DNA from: Bacteroidales bacterium
GTDB taxonomy: Bacteria > Bacteroidota > Bacteroidia > Bacteroidales > VadinHA17
Direction of reading: 5' to 3'
Length of the DNA stretch: 40,068 nt
NCBI GenBank assembly: GCA_019429325.1
Contig: JAHYJA010000009.1
Location: forward strand, 1 to 40,068
The notes beneath the pieces were generated by a model. The model had not been told where the DNA came from, searched no databases, and saw only the letters and a program-made list of their open reading frames with translations. Positions 15,763 through 23,892 of this stretch are shown one piece after another. Made by a program: the position numbers and the translations under genes. Within the stretch, counting starts at the first letter, position 1, and each line of letters begins with the position of its first letter.

Positions 15763-16480
15763 TTATCCTCCTCCCGGTTAAGGAAACAAACAGGTCGTCA
15801 AGATTTCCGGCTTCCTGAAGGAGCTGATCCAGAGTACCTTCCCGGAGAATAACACCATTATCCATAATTACAATATAATCACACAGATTTTCAGCTTCCT
15901 CCATGTAATGAGTCGTAAGGATCATTGAAGTCTCTGATTCCTTCTTCAACCTGTGAAGGATATCCCATATCTCACGTCTGGCGTTGGGATCAAGGCCGGT
16001 TGTAGGTTCATCAAGGAGGAGTATGGAAGGAGCATTAATCAGAGCAATGCCAATGGCGAGCCTTTGTCTCTGTCCACCGGAAAGATTGACAACGAATGAT
16101 TTTCTCTTTTCTTCCAGTCCGACGATCTCAATTATCTCATTAACCCTCTCTTTTCCCAGATTAAAAAAGCTGGCAAAGAGCTGCAGTGTCTCAGTTAATC
16201 TGAGCTTGTCTATAAATCTTGTTTCCTGAAGAGACAGCCCTATTATGTGGTGAAGCTTATCCTCATTACCTCGCCAGTGCTTACCCATAATTGTTATTTC
16301 CCCGCTATCCGGTTTCTGGATCCCTTCAATCATTTCAACCAGAGTGGTTTTTCCTGCACCGTTAGGACCCAGCAGGGCAGTAAACTGGCCTTTGGGAATT
16401 TTAAGATTAATTCCTTTTACTGCCTGTACTGTCCTGAAAGACTTCCAGACATTTTTAGCTTCTATAACCGGATTGGTCAT
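15755..16480 (-). CDS. ABC transporter ATP-binding protein
   Basis: ATPase partner of the downstream ABC-2 permease, about 241 residues from the chosen ATG. Walker A is GPNGAGKTT, the Q-loop is in IGLSLQETRF, the signature is LSGGQRQRLAIGIAL, Walker B is ILLLDEPTTGLD and the switch histidine is in LTTHYMEEAE. The frame is open to a GTG at 16492, but a promoter at 16501-16530 would leave only 2-4 nt before that codon, so the ATG at 16480 (MTNPVIEAKNVWKSF) is preferred. The coupled overlap with the permease supports a two-gene exporter operon. Confidence 0.93.
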   Translation of the reverse strand: MTNPVIEAKNVWKSFRTVQAVKGINLKIPKGQFTALLGPNGAGKTTLVEMIEGIQKPDSGEITIMGKHWRGNEDKLHHIIGLSLQETRFIDKLRLTETLQLFASFFNLGKERVNEIIEIVGLEEKRKSFVVNLSGGQRQRLAIGIALINAPSILLLDEPTTGLDPNARREIWDILHRLKKESETSMILTTHYMEEAENLCDYIVIMDNGVILREGTLDQLLQEAGNLDDLFVSLTGRRIND

Positions 16481-16500
16481 TTGTCGGTTCACAAAAGCAA

Positions 16501-16530
16501 CAAATGTAATAACAATTAGCCTGATAAAAA
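16501..16530 (-). promoter_or_regulatory. Promoter of the ABC exporter operon
   Basis: On the minus strand a TTTTT stretch (16530-16526) is followed after about 17 nt by TACATTTG (16508-16501), matching TAnnTTTG. The predicted transcript start is about 14-16 nt upstream of the ATG at 16480, which helps decide the start of the ATPase gene. Confidence 0.6.
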
Positions 16531-16586
16531 GTTAGCTGAAACGGGATTTTGAGGCCATTCGTGTCCGGGTTGGAGTGTCCGGACTC

Positions 16587-16868
16587 TTATTTCTTCTTCT
16601 TAACCTTATTATTTTCAAATTCTTCCTGATATTCAATCTGACCATTTCTGTCGTAACGAATCCATGATCCATGTTTATTATTGTTCTTAAAATTAGCGAT
16701 TTGCCAAAGCTGTCCGGTCTCCCTGTAGAAAACCCATTCACCCTCCATCAGGTTATTAATAAAAGGCCCTTTAGCCCTGACTTTTCCGTTTTTATAGAAA
16801 TAAGTAAGAATATCGCCAACCATTTCATAAACCGGCTGGCCGTTAGCATAAAGTTTCTTTTCAAGCAT
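16587..16868 (-). CDS. YwqK-like MORN-repeat protein
   Basis: A 93-residue protein built from MORN-variant repeats: YFYKNGKVRAKGPFINNLME, GEWVFYRETGQLWQIANF and GSWIRYDRNGQIEYQEEF (spacing about 23 residues). This pattern is found in the YwqK antitoxin-like family, common and often multi-copy in Bacteroidota. No signal peptide and a lysine-rich end. Function is unknown; the antitoxin label comes from one Bacillus system, and no toxin gene lies nearby. It is alone between the ABC operon and the TPR gene, with a pentanucleotide repeat about 100 bp upstream. Confidence 0.8.
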   Translation of the reverse strand: MLEKKLYANGQPVYEMVGDILTYFYKNGKVRAKGPFINNLMEGEWVFYRETGQLWQIANFKNNNKHGSWIRYDRNGQIEYQEEFENNKVKKKK

Positions 16869-16971
16869 ATCCCAGAGATTAATTTCTGCCTGTTTCCCTG
16901 AACATTATTGCCCCTGGTTTGTTTAACTATTGCAAGTATCAAGATATTATCCTGCCAGCACCCGTTCAACC

Positions 16972-16996
16972 AGGTTAGGTTAGGTTAGGTTAGGTT
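16972..16996. repeat. Pentanucleotide microsatellite, five AGGTT units
   Basis: Five exact AGGTT copies are followed by an AGTTAGT remnant. It lies in the 180-bp gap between the minus-strand TPR gene (upstream) and the YwqK-like gene, about 105-130 bp before the latter's start, where length change could alter promoter spacing. That effect is speculative. Confidence 0.9.
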
Positions 16997-17048
16997 AGTT
17001 AGTAATCAGGGGTTTACATTTTCATGTTAAGGGTGCTGGCTTCTTTTT

Positions 17049-18023
17049 TTACTCACACTTAAGATTTGCCCTCTGGGCTTTTGAGGCCTCTGCAAAGACT
17101 CCGTACAAAGCATTTTTAAACGAAGCACACGCGTTTGCGGTCTGTCCTTTGCCGGCCTGGGCAACTGCAAGTTGATAGTAGAATTTTGCTTTCGCTTCGG
17201 CGTTGCCGGTTTCAAGTGCCAGACCTTTTTGTGAATATTCAATTCCGGCATCAAAATTCTTCTGTTTGTTGTAAACATCAGCAAAGAAATAGAAAAGGTC
17301 CTTATCGTCCCCGTATTTTGCTGCTTTATTCAGCAGTACGAGAGCTTCATCGAGGTTCTCCGCCTGATTTGCCTGTGAACCGGCAGCACGAAAATATTCA
17401 AGTGCAGAGGAAGAGGCCTGCTTTGCCCTGTCGTCATCAGCTCCTCCTCCCAGCTTTTCAAGGAACAGGTCGATCGTCTCCTCATAGGCATCAGCATTGT
17501 TCTGAGTCCTGTATATTAATGCCTTATTGTATATTGCCGTAGTGTAACCAGGATTGATCACAAGAAGGCTATCAAACGTAAGAAGGGCATTCTCATAATC
17601 ATTCTTCGCAAAATAATCGTTTGCCAGTGTATTGTAAGCCTGGACCATAACCTTACCGGCATTCTCCTTGTTTGAGGCACTTCCATATTTATCTGCAGAT
17701 GCGTATGCTTTCTTTGCAGCTTTAAGTATTTCCGGAGCCGGCTTGTTTTCGTTCAGATTATTATAGGCAACTTTAAAATACAAACCCGGCAGTACCTGCA
17801 TGGCCTTCTGTTTCAGGTCATCGGCAGTTTCTCCGACCTGTTCCGAAATAGTAACAACATTCTCAAAGGCATCGATAGCTCCCGGAATATCAGACTGCAT
17901 CAATTTTGCACCTTCGTTATAGACTTTAATAACATCGTTGCGTGTCTGTGCACTGAGGTTTAAACCGATAAATGCAGAAACAACAAGAATCCCTGCAACA
18001 GTTCTAATTGCTTTCATATTCAT
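17049..18023 (-). CDS. Exported tetratricopeptide repeat protein
   Basis: A 324-residue protein with a Sec signal peptide (about residues 1-25, ending GLNLSAQ). TPR units are visible around residues 29-60 (YNEGAKLMQSDIPGAIDAFE), 128-160 (AYNTLANDYFAKNDYENALL), 160-190 (YTTAIYNKALIYRTQNNADA), 235-268 (KDLFYFFADVYNKQKNFDAG) and 270-310 (AKFYYQLAVAQAGKGQTANA). It is probably a periplasmic scaffold. No enzyme domain. It is not evidently in an operon; a -7-like TATATTTA about 60 nt upstream is a weak promoter candidate. Confidence 0.88.
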   Translation of the reverse strand: MNMKAIRTVAGILVVSAFIGLNLSAQTRNDVIKVYNEGAKLMQSDIPGAIDAFENVVTISEQVGETADDLKQKAMQVLPGLYFKVAYNNLNENKPAPEILKAAKKAYASADKYGSASNKENAGKVMVQAYNTLANDYFAKNDYENALLTFDSLLVINPGYTTAIYNKALIYRTQNNADAYEETIDLFLEKLGGGADDDRAKQASSSALEYFRAAGSQANQAENLDEALVLLNKAAKYGDDKDLFYFFADVYNKQKNFDAGIEYSQKGLALETGNAEAKAKFYYQLAVAQAGKGQTANACASFKNALYGVFAEASKAQRANLKCE

Positions 18024-18152
18024 TTTAATTCAGATTATCAGGTTTTTATAAACATTCTTTCTTTAATAAAGCCTGTAAATATAAAAAATTAATATACAAA
18101 AGAGAAAAATGTCTGCCGAAAAGTTAACAGGAGAGGGGGCAACGGACATACA

Positions 18153-18284
18153 TCAGGTTACAACATTAAAACTGCTTGCCTTGCTGCCGATTTCCATTTC
18201 AAGTCCGAACTGATCAAGTGAGTGTCCCAGAACCTCAATTTCCGATCTTTTCGTTGCTGCCAGGATCATCTTATTGATAGTCAT
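18153..18284 (-). CDS. Small ORF of 43 residues overlapping the sigma remnant (doubtful)
   Basis: Starts at an ATG inside the last codons of the sigma-factor remnant (14-bp overlap) and reads MTINKMILAATKRSEIEVLG to a TGA at 18153. The overlapping start resembles the coupling of a gene that followed the former sigma gene, such as an anti-sigma or a small regulator, but the sequence is not recognisable. It may be a decayed partner or a chance frame. The rest of the gap to the TPR gene (18024-18152) shows nothing more than AT-rich sequence. Confidence 0.3.
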   Translation of the reverse strand: MTINKMILAATKRSEIEVLGHSLDQFGLEMEIGSKASSFNVVT

Positions 18285-18405
18285 GCAATACTTCCATCAG
18301 TTTTTCCCGTGCAAAAAAGATCCGGCTCTTTACAGTTCCTAATTTAAGGTTAAGATCCCAATGATATTTCGTCTGTCTTAAGGGTAACGATTGAGAATAT
18401 CCCAT
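18271..18405 (-). pseudogene. ECF sigma factor remnant (region 4 only)
   Basis: On the minus strand the frame ending at TAA 18271 reads DLNLKLGTVKSRIFFAREKL then MEVLHDYQ, the DNA-binding helix of sigma-70 region 4.2 (typical pattern LGTVKSRLFRAREKL). Upstream of about 18356 the frame no longer resembles a sigma factor, and regions 2 and the rest of 4 are absent. The remnant is head to head with a histidine kinase gene that also lacks its 5' end, so one deletion removing both starts would explain it. A complete ECF sigma gene is present elsewhere in the window (37767-38354). Confidence 0.65.
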
Positions 18406-18419
18406 TACTTGCGGACTAT

Positions 18420-19706
18420 GTGAGAGGCATTACCTTTGAATTTATCCAACCTGATACAGTGCAGATCGGTTCATATAAGTGGCTTGAACCCTGGTATGAA
18501 ACGATTAAGGGCCTGGTCGGCTTCGATTTTCAAAATCCTCAAATCAGTCTACCCGAAAATAGAAAAGACCTGATAAGTCCGTGTTGCGACGGGAAACTTC
18601 ATAAGATGGCCGATGGTCTCTCTGTGCTTGCAGGATGCAGCGTCAGCGTGATAAAATGCAGAGAACTTGAAAGAACCATAGGTGCGGCATTTACTTATAT
18701 TTCCTGCATCAGACATTCCGGGATCTTGTCAGGCGGCGTTGTGATTTTTTCACCACAAATCATAAGCAAAGACGATATCCAGAAGATCGAAACGTTAATC
18801 AGCCATGCATTACTAAGCATCAGCAGAATAGCTTTCGAAAAAGACCTGAGACTGAGTGAGGCAAATTACAGGAAGCTAAACAGGGAACTGGAAAGGAAAG
18901 TGATTGAGCGTACGCAGGATCTGGAATCTGCAAATATCAGGCTCCGGAAAGAGTTGGCGGAAGGTATCCTGAGAGATGAAGCACTCAAAAAGAGCGAATC
19001 AAGCTTAAAAGAGCTGAACGCCACTAAAGATAAGTTTTCCAACATAATTGCTCATGATCTTAAAAATCCGTTTACGAGCCTCATCGGATCATCCGAATTG
19101 TTGTTCCAGAATATTCATCAACTCGAAAAGGAAGAAATTATACAACTCTCTAAAATACTAAATGACTCGGCAAAAGGTGGATACGCAATCCTCCAAAATC
19201 TGCTTGACTGGTCAAGGTCACAGACCGGATTGCTGAAAATCAATCCGGAAAAAATCAATTTGAAGGATTTACTGGATGAAAACATTGAAGATGCCGGACA
19301 ATTTTCAGGTTACAAGGAGATTGAGATTCATTCAGAGCTAAAAGGGGATCTGATCATTGTCGCTGACAGGAATATGATTAACACTGTACTAAGGAATCTT
19401 CTGAGCAACGCTGTAAAATATTCATACAGGTTTGGAAAGGTGAGTGTTAACGCAGCGTCGGACGGAAAAGAAGTAACAATAAGTGTAAAAGACAACGGCA
19501 TAGGAGTCCCGGAAGAAAACAGGGATAAGATATTCCGGATCGATTCTGAATACTCAGAGACAGGGACAGAGAATGAACAGGGAACAGGACTGGGTTTAAA
19601 ACTCAGCAGGGAATTTGTTGAAAAACAAGGAGGAAAAATCTGGGTTGAGAGTACTGAAAACGGGGGAAGTGTATTTAAATTTTCAATTCCTGCCGGCAGG
19701 AATTAG
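18420..19706 (+). CDS. Sensor histidine kinase, probably 5'-truncated
   Basis: About 428 residues from a GTG; the frame is open back to 18354 without an ATG. Order: partial GAF-like sensor region (residues about 1-150, with IQPDTVQIGSYKWLEPWYE), coiled coil (about 150-200, LNRELERKVIERTQDLESAN), HisKA with phospho-acceptor histidine in NIIAHDLKNPFTSL (about 211-224), and HATPase: N-box NLLSNAVKYSY, G1 VKDNGIGVPEENRDKIF, G2 GTGLGLKLSREFVEKQGG. The kinase core is intact. The N-terminus begins inside what looks like a sensor domain and abuts a sigma-gene remnant on the other strand, so loss of the start is likely. No response regulator is adjacent. Confidence 0.75.
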   Translation: MRGITFEFIQPDTVQIGSYKWLEPWYETIKGLVGFDFQNPQISLPENRKDLISPCCDGKLHKMADGLSVLAGCSVSVIKCRELERTIGAAFTYISCIRHSGILSGGVVIFSPQIISKDDIQKIETLISHALLSISRIAFEKDLRLSEANYRKLNRELERKVIERTQDLESANIRLRKELAEGILRDEALKKSESSLKELNATKDKFSNIIAHDLKNPFTSLIGSSELLFQNIHQLEKEEIIQLSKILNDSAKGGYAILQNLLDWSRSQTGLLKINPEKINLKDLLDENIEDAGQFSGYKEIEIHSELKGDLIIVADRNMINTVLRNLLSNAVKYSYRFGKVSVNAASDGKEVTISVKDNGIGVPEENRDKIFRIDSEYSETGTENEQGTGLGLKLSREFVEKQGGKIWVESTENGGSVFKFSIPAGRN

Positions 19707-19737
19707 CAGGATTATCCGGATAACTGACCAGCAATGA

Positions 19738-19965
19738 ATAGTCATATATGTTTCTCCTGACCGCTCATTGTTCGGGCGATCTGACCGATCACTCAGCTCT
19801 GGCTGCATCCGGGTCAGGAACCCGATCGAGCTTGCTGCCACAATTATGAAGGATGATCCTGAGTGGCCCATTGCGAGGATACATGATGAGATAGACAGTG
19901 GCAGACCGAAACTGGCTAATCTCAACTCTGTTCATCAGAAAAAGTCATTGATTTCAGGGTACTGA
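19738..19965 (+). pseudogene. L,D-transpeptidase (YkuD) C-terminal fragment
   Basis: The plus-strand frame 19738-19965 reads SPDRSLFGRSDRSLSSGCIR then VRNPIELA and WPIARIHDEIDSGRP. This is the catalytic end of YcbB-type L,D-transpeptidases, including the active-site cysteine of S-x-GCIRV. Everything upstream (signal, peptidoglycan-binding part, catalytic histidine) is missing; an in-frame TGA lies at 19735 and the histidine kinase stop just before. It overlaps the end of an intact, unrelated-subfamily L,D-transpeptidase gene on the other strand by 12 bp. A decayed gene remnant. Confidence 0.75.
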
Positions 19966-20754
19966 TCCGTTCTGCAGGAAAGAACCTGAGACACCGGATC
20001 CTTCACTTTGAAGCTTGTAAATTCCCTCATTGACTTTTTCTGCACTATACAATCTTGAATTAAGAAAATAATCTTTGTCAGGATAATAAATATAGATACA
20101 GGAACGACCTGATAATAAACGAATTATCTCCTCATGTTTATCGATGGGGATAGATGGGCACCCGAAGCTCCGTCCGAGACGACCGTAAGTGTTTATGTAC
20201 TTTCTGCTGACATATTCGGCACCATGCATTACAATTGCGCGATCCCTTGCTTTATCGTTCACCCCGGGCTCAACACCGTCAAGGAAGAGTGATATGCCAT
20301 GTTTACCATAATAGATTTCACCTGTAAGATAAAATCCCAGACTGCTCCTGTTAGAGGAGGGTATATTGGAAAACTGAGTCGCATACTCATCTCCGCTTTC
20401 CTTCCCGTGTGCAACAAGAGAGTTATGGATCACTTTCATGTGGTGGATATCAACTATCCACATCCGCTCGACGTTGGATGAGACAGAAAAATCGATGATG
20501 GTAAGAAGGTTGTTCCTGATATTACCTGAAGATTTCAGGTTCAAGAACCCTGTGAGCGCTCTCTTAAAGACTTCATACCCTGGTTTGGGAGGGTCGCAGT
20601 ATAGTGCCCTGTAACAAAAGGTAAAATAAGTTTCGATATCCCGATCGAAGGCCTCGCTGATTGGTTTCATCATACTGTTGCTCTGCAGGAACGTGTTATT
20701 GACTGGCAGAACCGATAAAACAAACGCACAGATTATGAACCGTATTTTCGACAT
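19954..20754 (-). CDS. Murein L,D-transpeptidase catalytic domain family protein
   Basis: A 266-residue protein with a signal peptide (about residues 1-24). The catalytic part of the YkuD_2 type has SNIPSSNRSSLGFYLTGE (about 128-145), the histidine in AIVMHGAEYVS (about 173-183) and the cysteine in GRLGRSFGCPSIP (about 191-203). Family knowledge: these periplasmic enzymes cross-link or modify peptidoglycan through the cysteine. The length and order are normal. It is a single gene; a fragment of another L,D-transpeptidase type lies convergently at its 3' end. Its upstream region 20755-20885 contains nothing recognised. Confidence 0.85.
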   Translation of the reverse strand: MSKIRFIICAFVLSVLPVNNTFLQSNSMMKPISEAFDRDIETYFTFCYRALYCDPPKPGYEVFKRALTGFLNLKSSGNIRNNLLTIIDFSVSSNVERMWIVDIHHMKVIHNSLVAHGKESGDEYATQFSNIPSSNRSSLGFYLTGEIYYGKHGISLFLDGVEPGVNDKARDRAIVMHGAEYVSRKYINTYGRLGRSFGCPSIPIDKHEEIIRLLSGRSCIYIYYPDKDYFLNSRLYSAEKVNEGIYKLQSEGSGVSGSFLQNGSVP

Positions 20755-20885
20755 TCAGAATATATGACTTCAAAACCTGTGCAATATATATAAAAGTCAT
20801 CATTTTATTTCAGTTAATTAAAAACCTTCTAAAGCTATACCGTATGCGTGAAAGCCTGGAGAAAGACTGGCTTATTAATATATCT

Positions 20886-21060
20886 TTAAGGTATCTCCCC
20901 GGCATCCTGAATCACCGCAAACCTCTGGTCTTCATCTCCAAAGGCTTTTGGAACCACAAACAGAACATTTACGTTTTTTTGTGCAAGGCCTTTTGTTATT
21001 CCATAGCATGCAGTACCCAATCCTCCTGTGATCCGGGGATTCCATAAATATTTGAAAAGC
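20886..21060 (-). pseudogene. Glycogen-synthase-type glycosyltransferase N-terminal fragment
   Basis: The minus-strand frame from about 21060 to the TAA at 20886 reads ITGGLGTACYGITKGLAQKN, then VNVLFVVPKAFGDEDQRF. This matches the N-terminal ADP-glucose binding loop region of Bacteroidota GT5/GT4-type glycosyltransferases (pattern GGLGTACYGLTKGL then VPKAFGDED). It stops after about 55 codons, has no start codon and no catalytic C-terminal domain. It lies directly downstream of, and in the same frame as, the T9SS surface protein stop. A residual gene fragment; the plus-strand frame across it (20844-21047) is a shadow. Confidence 0.7.
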
Positions 21061-21077
21061 TCATAAAATATTGTGTC

Positions 21078-23609
21078 TCAATGCAGAAACGTTACATCTC
21101 CGACCATATCGAAGTATTTCCCGTCGGCGAAGCGGCCGGTTGCCCTCCAAACATAAACGCCCTGCATCGCAAGATTGCCGTTTTTGAAATAGCCGTCCCA
21201 TCCAATGTTGAGATCATTGCTTTCAAATATCAGCACTCCCCACCTGTTGAAGATCTGAAGCTTATATTCTATGATATTTTCCTGGAAAGGCCTGAAGACA
21301 AAATCCATTTCGGGATTAACTCCTTCACTCCATTGTCCTCCGGTAGGCCCTGTCTCATTCCACTTGAAAACATTCGGGTATTTCAGGAATCCTTCCTTCC
21401 ATTCGACCCTTACCGGTGTTTCAAGCACGGATGAGTCAATGCATCCGTCTTTCGATATAACAATCAGGGAAACCCTGTATGAACCCTCATCTTCATATTT
21501 ATGATAAGGATTCTTCTCGTCAGAAGTTTGCCCGTCCCCGAAATTCCAGAGGTATGCCGAGTCGTAATAACTGTAGTTGTAGAACACCACTATCTGTTGA
21601 TTATTGACCACATCTGTCGGGTATGCATGAAACATTGCTGAAGGATTCCGCAATACTTTTATTATTCCGTTATGTACGGACTGACCCGTGATATTGCTCA
21701 CTATCAGCCTTACCAGATAATTTCCGGGGATATAATAAGTATGCTCAGGGTTTTCCTCATCAGAGAAGACATTATCGCCAAAGTCCCAGAAATATGATTC
21801 ACCATGAAGGCTCTTGTTTATGAACTGTATTGTAAGAGGGGCGCAACCGATTGTGTCCGGTTCAAAATCTGCAAGCGGAACCGGTGGCATAATTACGCTG
21901 ATATGTATGGTATCCAATCCAAGGCAACCATACCTGTCCGGAAATGTTTCGTAAGTAACAATATGATTCCCCAACCCTGCGATTTCCGGATGGAATACAT
22001 CTCCCGTAACACCGCTACCTGAAAATTCTCCGTCGATAGAGGTAACTCTTAAAGTTACCGGGGGGCTGTTCAGATAGAGTATTCCGACACGGTTTATGAT
22101 CACGACCGGCAGAGGCACTACGGTTAATATTATTGTGTCAGAGTCGCTGCAAGCCGGATTGGTAATTTCATACTTTATGAGGTGATCGCCGATGCCTGCA
22201 ATAACGGGATCGAAGATATTGCCGGCAACTCCAATCCCCGACCAGGTTCCTCCAAAGTCATGAGCAACAAGGGTAACAGGAGGGCTGTCAATGCACAGAG
22301 TATCTATTGGTGTTATAGTGGCATTGGGAGTGGCTACAGTTATGATTTTGTCAGCTGCATTACTGCAGCCATTGGCATCGGTAATATTATATGTTATCAC
22401 GAAACTTCCCGGGCCTGTTGCTGACGGGTCAAAAAGATCACCTGTAACTCCGTGGCCCGACCATATCCCTCCCGGATCGTTTGCGATAAGCTGGAATACC
22501 GGATCTGTTGAACACACGATATCGGGAGCTGTAATTGTCGCATCAGGTATGGGCATTACTGCAATGATCGTCTCATCATAGTCCTGACAGCCACTCGCAT
22601 TTGTTATACTATAGCTTATAGTATGATTCCCCGGGCCAGCAACAGAAGGATTGAAGCTGTTTCCGCTGACTCCCGGACCGGACCATGTACCTCCGTCATC
22701 TGCAGCAGTAAGGATCACCGGGGCGGCGTTTGCACATATAGAGTCAACAGGAGTTATTGTGGCATCGGGATAAGGTGCAATTATGATAATAGCTGTTGTC
22801 ACTACCGGCGGATGATCCCCGTTCACCGGATCATCCGGAGGTCCGGGGATATTTGGATCGTCATACGGATTACAGTAATTCCAGCTCCGGAGCGTAACCT
22901 CAAATAACTCCCCGATATTTTTATCATTCGCAACATTTATGATTTCCGACCATATTCCTGAACCGGTAACGGGACCCGGCAACATTATGACAGATCCCGT
23001 GTCGGGAAAGGCTGTGATATTTCCGTTGATCGTAACGGGTACTCCCGACATTGTGTTATCCGTCCCATATATCCACTGTATCCAGCGGGTACTTACGTTA
23101 GGGTTATCCCGTTCCTGGGGAGGCACGCAATTGAAGCGCGTCAGGTCGCGGAAGCGAACATTGGCGCTGTTCCCGAAGCAAATCGGATAAACAGGAGGAT
23201 CTATGCGCATCCTGCCGCCGTTATGATCATCGTCATCCCACACCGTCACTATCTGCTCCTGTGAGGAAGAAGTACACAACACACCATTGACAACAAGTGT
23301 TGCCCTGGGATGATAATTACAGACATTGCCGCGCGATGTGTAAAGATTGGAGGCTGTTGCCTGGAACACACCCGGTGCCGTCTCGACAGCATCAACAGTA
23401 ACCACGGTTCCGTTATCCCAGTCATATCTTATCCGTACCCGGGTTCCGGCATTATTGACTCCCGTATACGTAACAACCCAGGTCGCAGTTACCGGTGAAC
23501 AAAGTTTATCCGGTGTGATGCTGTTTGCTTTAGAAAAGATAGTACAATCCTGTCCGGAAACAACCAGTGAAAAAGCTGTAAGCAGGATATAAAGCAACCA
23601 TTTTTTCAT
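21078..23609 (-). CDS. T9SS-exported surface protein with Ig-like and PKD domains
   Basis: An 843-residue protein: signal peptide (1-19, ending VVSGQ), a cysteine-containing N-terminal region to about 280, then about four tandem Ig-like repeats of roughly 75 residues sharing GGTWSGPGV-x-GN-x-F-x-P and GNHTISYSITN-like sequence (about 286-570). Two PKD domains follow, with YFWDFGDNVFSDEENPEHTY and YLWNFGDGQTSDEKNPYHKY (about 576-740). The C-terminal type-B (CHU_C, gliding-motility-associated) sorting domain has KLQIFNRWGVLIFESND and GWDGYFKNGNLAMQGVYVW. Family knowledge: this domain directs export by the type IX system and cell-surface attachment. Likely adhesive. It is a single gene; no other T9SS genes are in the window. 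Confidence 0.92.
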   Translation of the reverse strand: MKKWLLYILLTAFSLVVSGQDCTIFSKANSITPDKLCSPVTATWVVTYTGVNNAGTRVRIRYDWDNGTVVTVDAVETAPGVFQATASNLYTSRGNVCNYHPRATLVVNGVLCTSSSQEQIVTVWDDDDHNGGRMRIDPPVYPICFGNSANVRFRDLTRFNCVPPQERDNPNVSTRWIQWIYGTDNTMSGVPVTINGNITAFPDTGSVIMLPGPVTGSGIWSEIINVANDKNIGELFEVTLRSWNYCNPYDDPNIPGPPDDPVNGDHPPVVTTAIIIIAPYPDATITPVDSICANAAPVILTAADDGGTWSGPGVSGNSFNPSVAGPGNHTISYSITNASGCQDYDETIIAVMPIPDATITAPDIVCSTDPVFQLIANDPGGIWSGHGVTGDLFDPSATGPGSFVITYNITDANGCSNAADKIITVATPNATITPIDTLCIDSPPVTLVAHDFGGTWSGIGVAGNIFDPVIAGIGDHLIKYEITNPACSDSDTIILTVVPLPVVIINRVGILYLNSPPVTLRVTSIDGEFSGSGVTGDVFHPEIAGLGNHIVTYETFPDRYGCLGLDTIHISVIMPPVPLADFEPDTIGCAPLTIQFINKSLHGESYFWDFGDNVFSDEENPEHTYYIPGNYLVRLIVSNITGQSVHNGIIKVLRNPSAMFHAYPTDVVNNQQIVVFYNYSYYDSAYLWNFGDGQTSDEKNPYHKYEDEGSYRVSLIVISKDGCIDSSVLETPVRVEWKEGFLKYPNVFKWNETGPTGGQWSEGVNPEMDFVFRPFQENIIEYKLQIFNRWGVLIFESNDLNIGWDGYFKNGNLAMQGVYVWRATGRFADGKYFDMVGDVTFLH

Positions 23610-23763
23610 GAACCCGGAAATGTTTCTTGTTCAGGAATTACTGACTTATCTCTTTTACGACTTATGAACCTTTCCAGTTACATAAACAGCACATTATTTT
23701 TTTAGATTTATTTGAGAATTCATGGTATCTGGTCCGGGGCTTTAAATCAAAAGCGACAAAAAG

Positions 23764-23892
23764 ATGTCAAAGACCGGGAGCCTGGAGGATAAGCCAAAAA
23801 AACATTATAAAAATCTGATCCCCATTGCACTGATTCTTGTGGTAATAATCGGGTTACCATTTATTTTCCTCAGTTATCAGGGAGATAATTAA
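23764..23892 (+). CDS. Small single-span membrane protein, 42 residues
   Basis: A frame from ATG 23764 to TAA 23892: a basic N-terminal part (LEDKPKKHYKN) and one membrane span (LIPIALILVVIIGLPFIFL), ending SYQGDN. It is convergent with the TPR gene and overlaps its last 23 bp. It could be a genuine small membrane protein or the N-terminal remnant of a longer membrane-anchored protein, given the decayed genes nearby. The base composition and codon pattern look coding. Not recognised. Confidence 0.45.
   Translation: MSKTGSLEDKPKKHYKNLIPIALILVVIIGLPFIFLSYQGDN

Noticed and set aside
16562-16583. Hairpin GTCCGG/CCGGAC after the YwqK-like gene as terminator
   Set aside because: Only 6 bp of stem with a 10-nt loop and no T-tract on the minus strand.
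16972-16996. Telomere-like TTAGG repeat
   Set aside because: Only five units inside ordinary bacterial coding context; simple microsatellite.
20844-21047. 67-codon plus-strand frame
   Set aside because: It is antisense to the glycosyltransferase remnant, whose minus-strand frame has clear family motifs.
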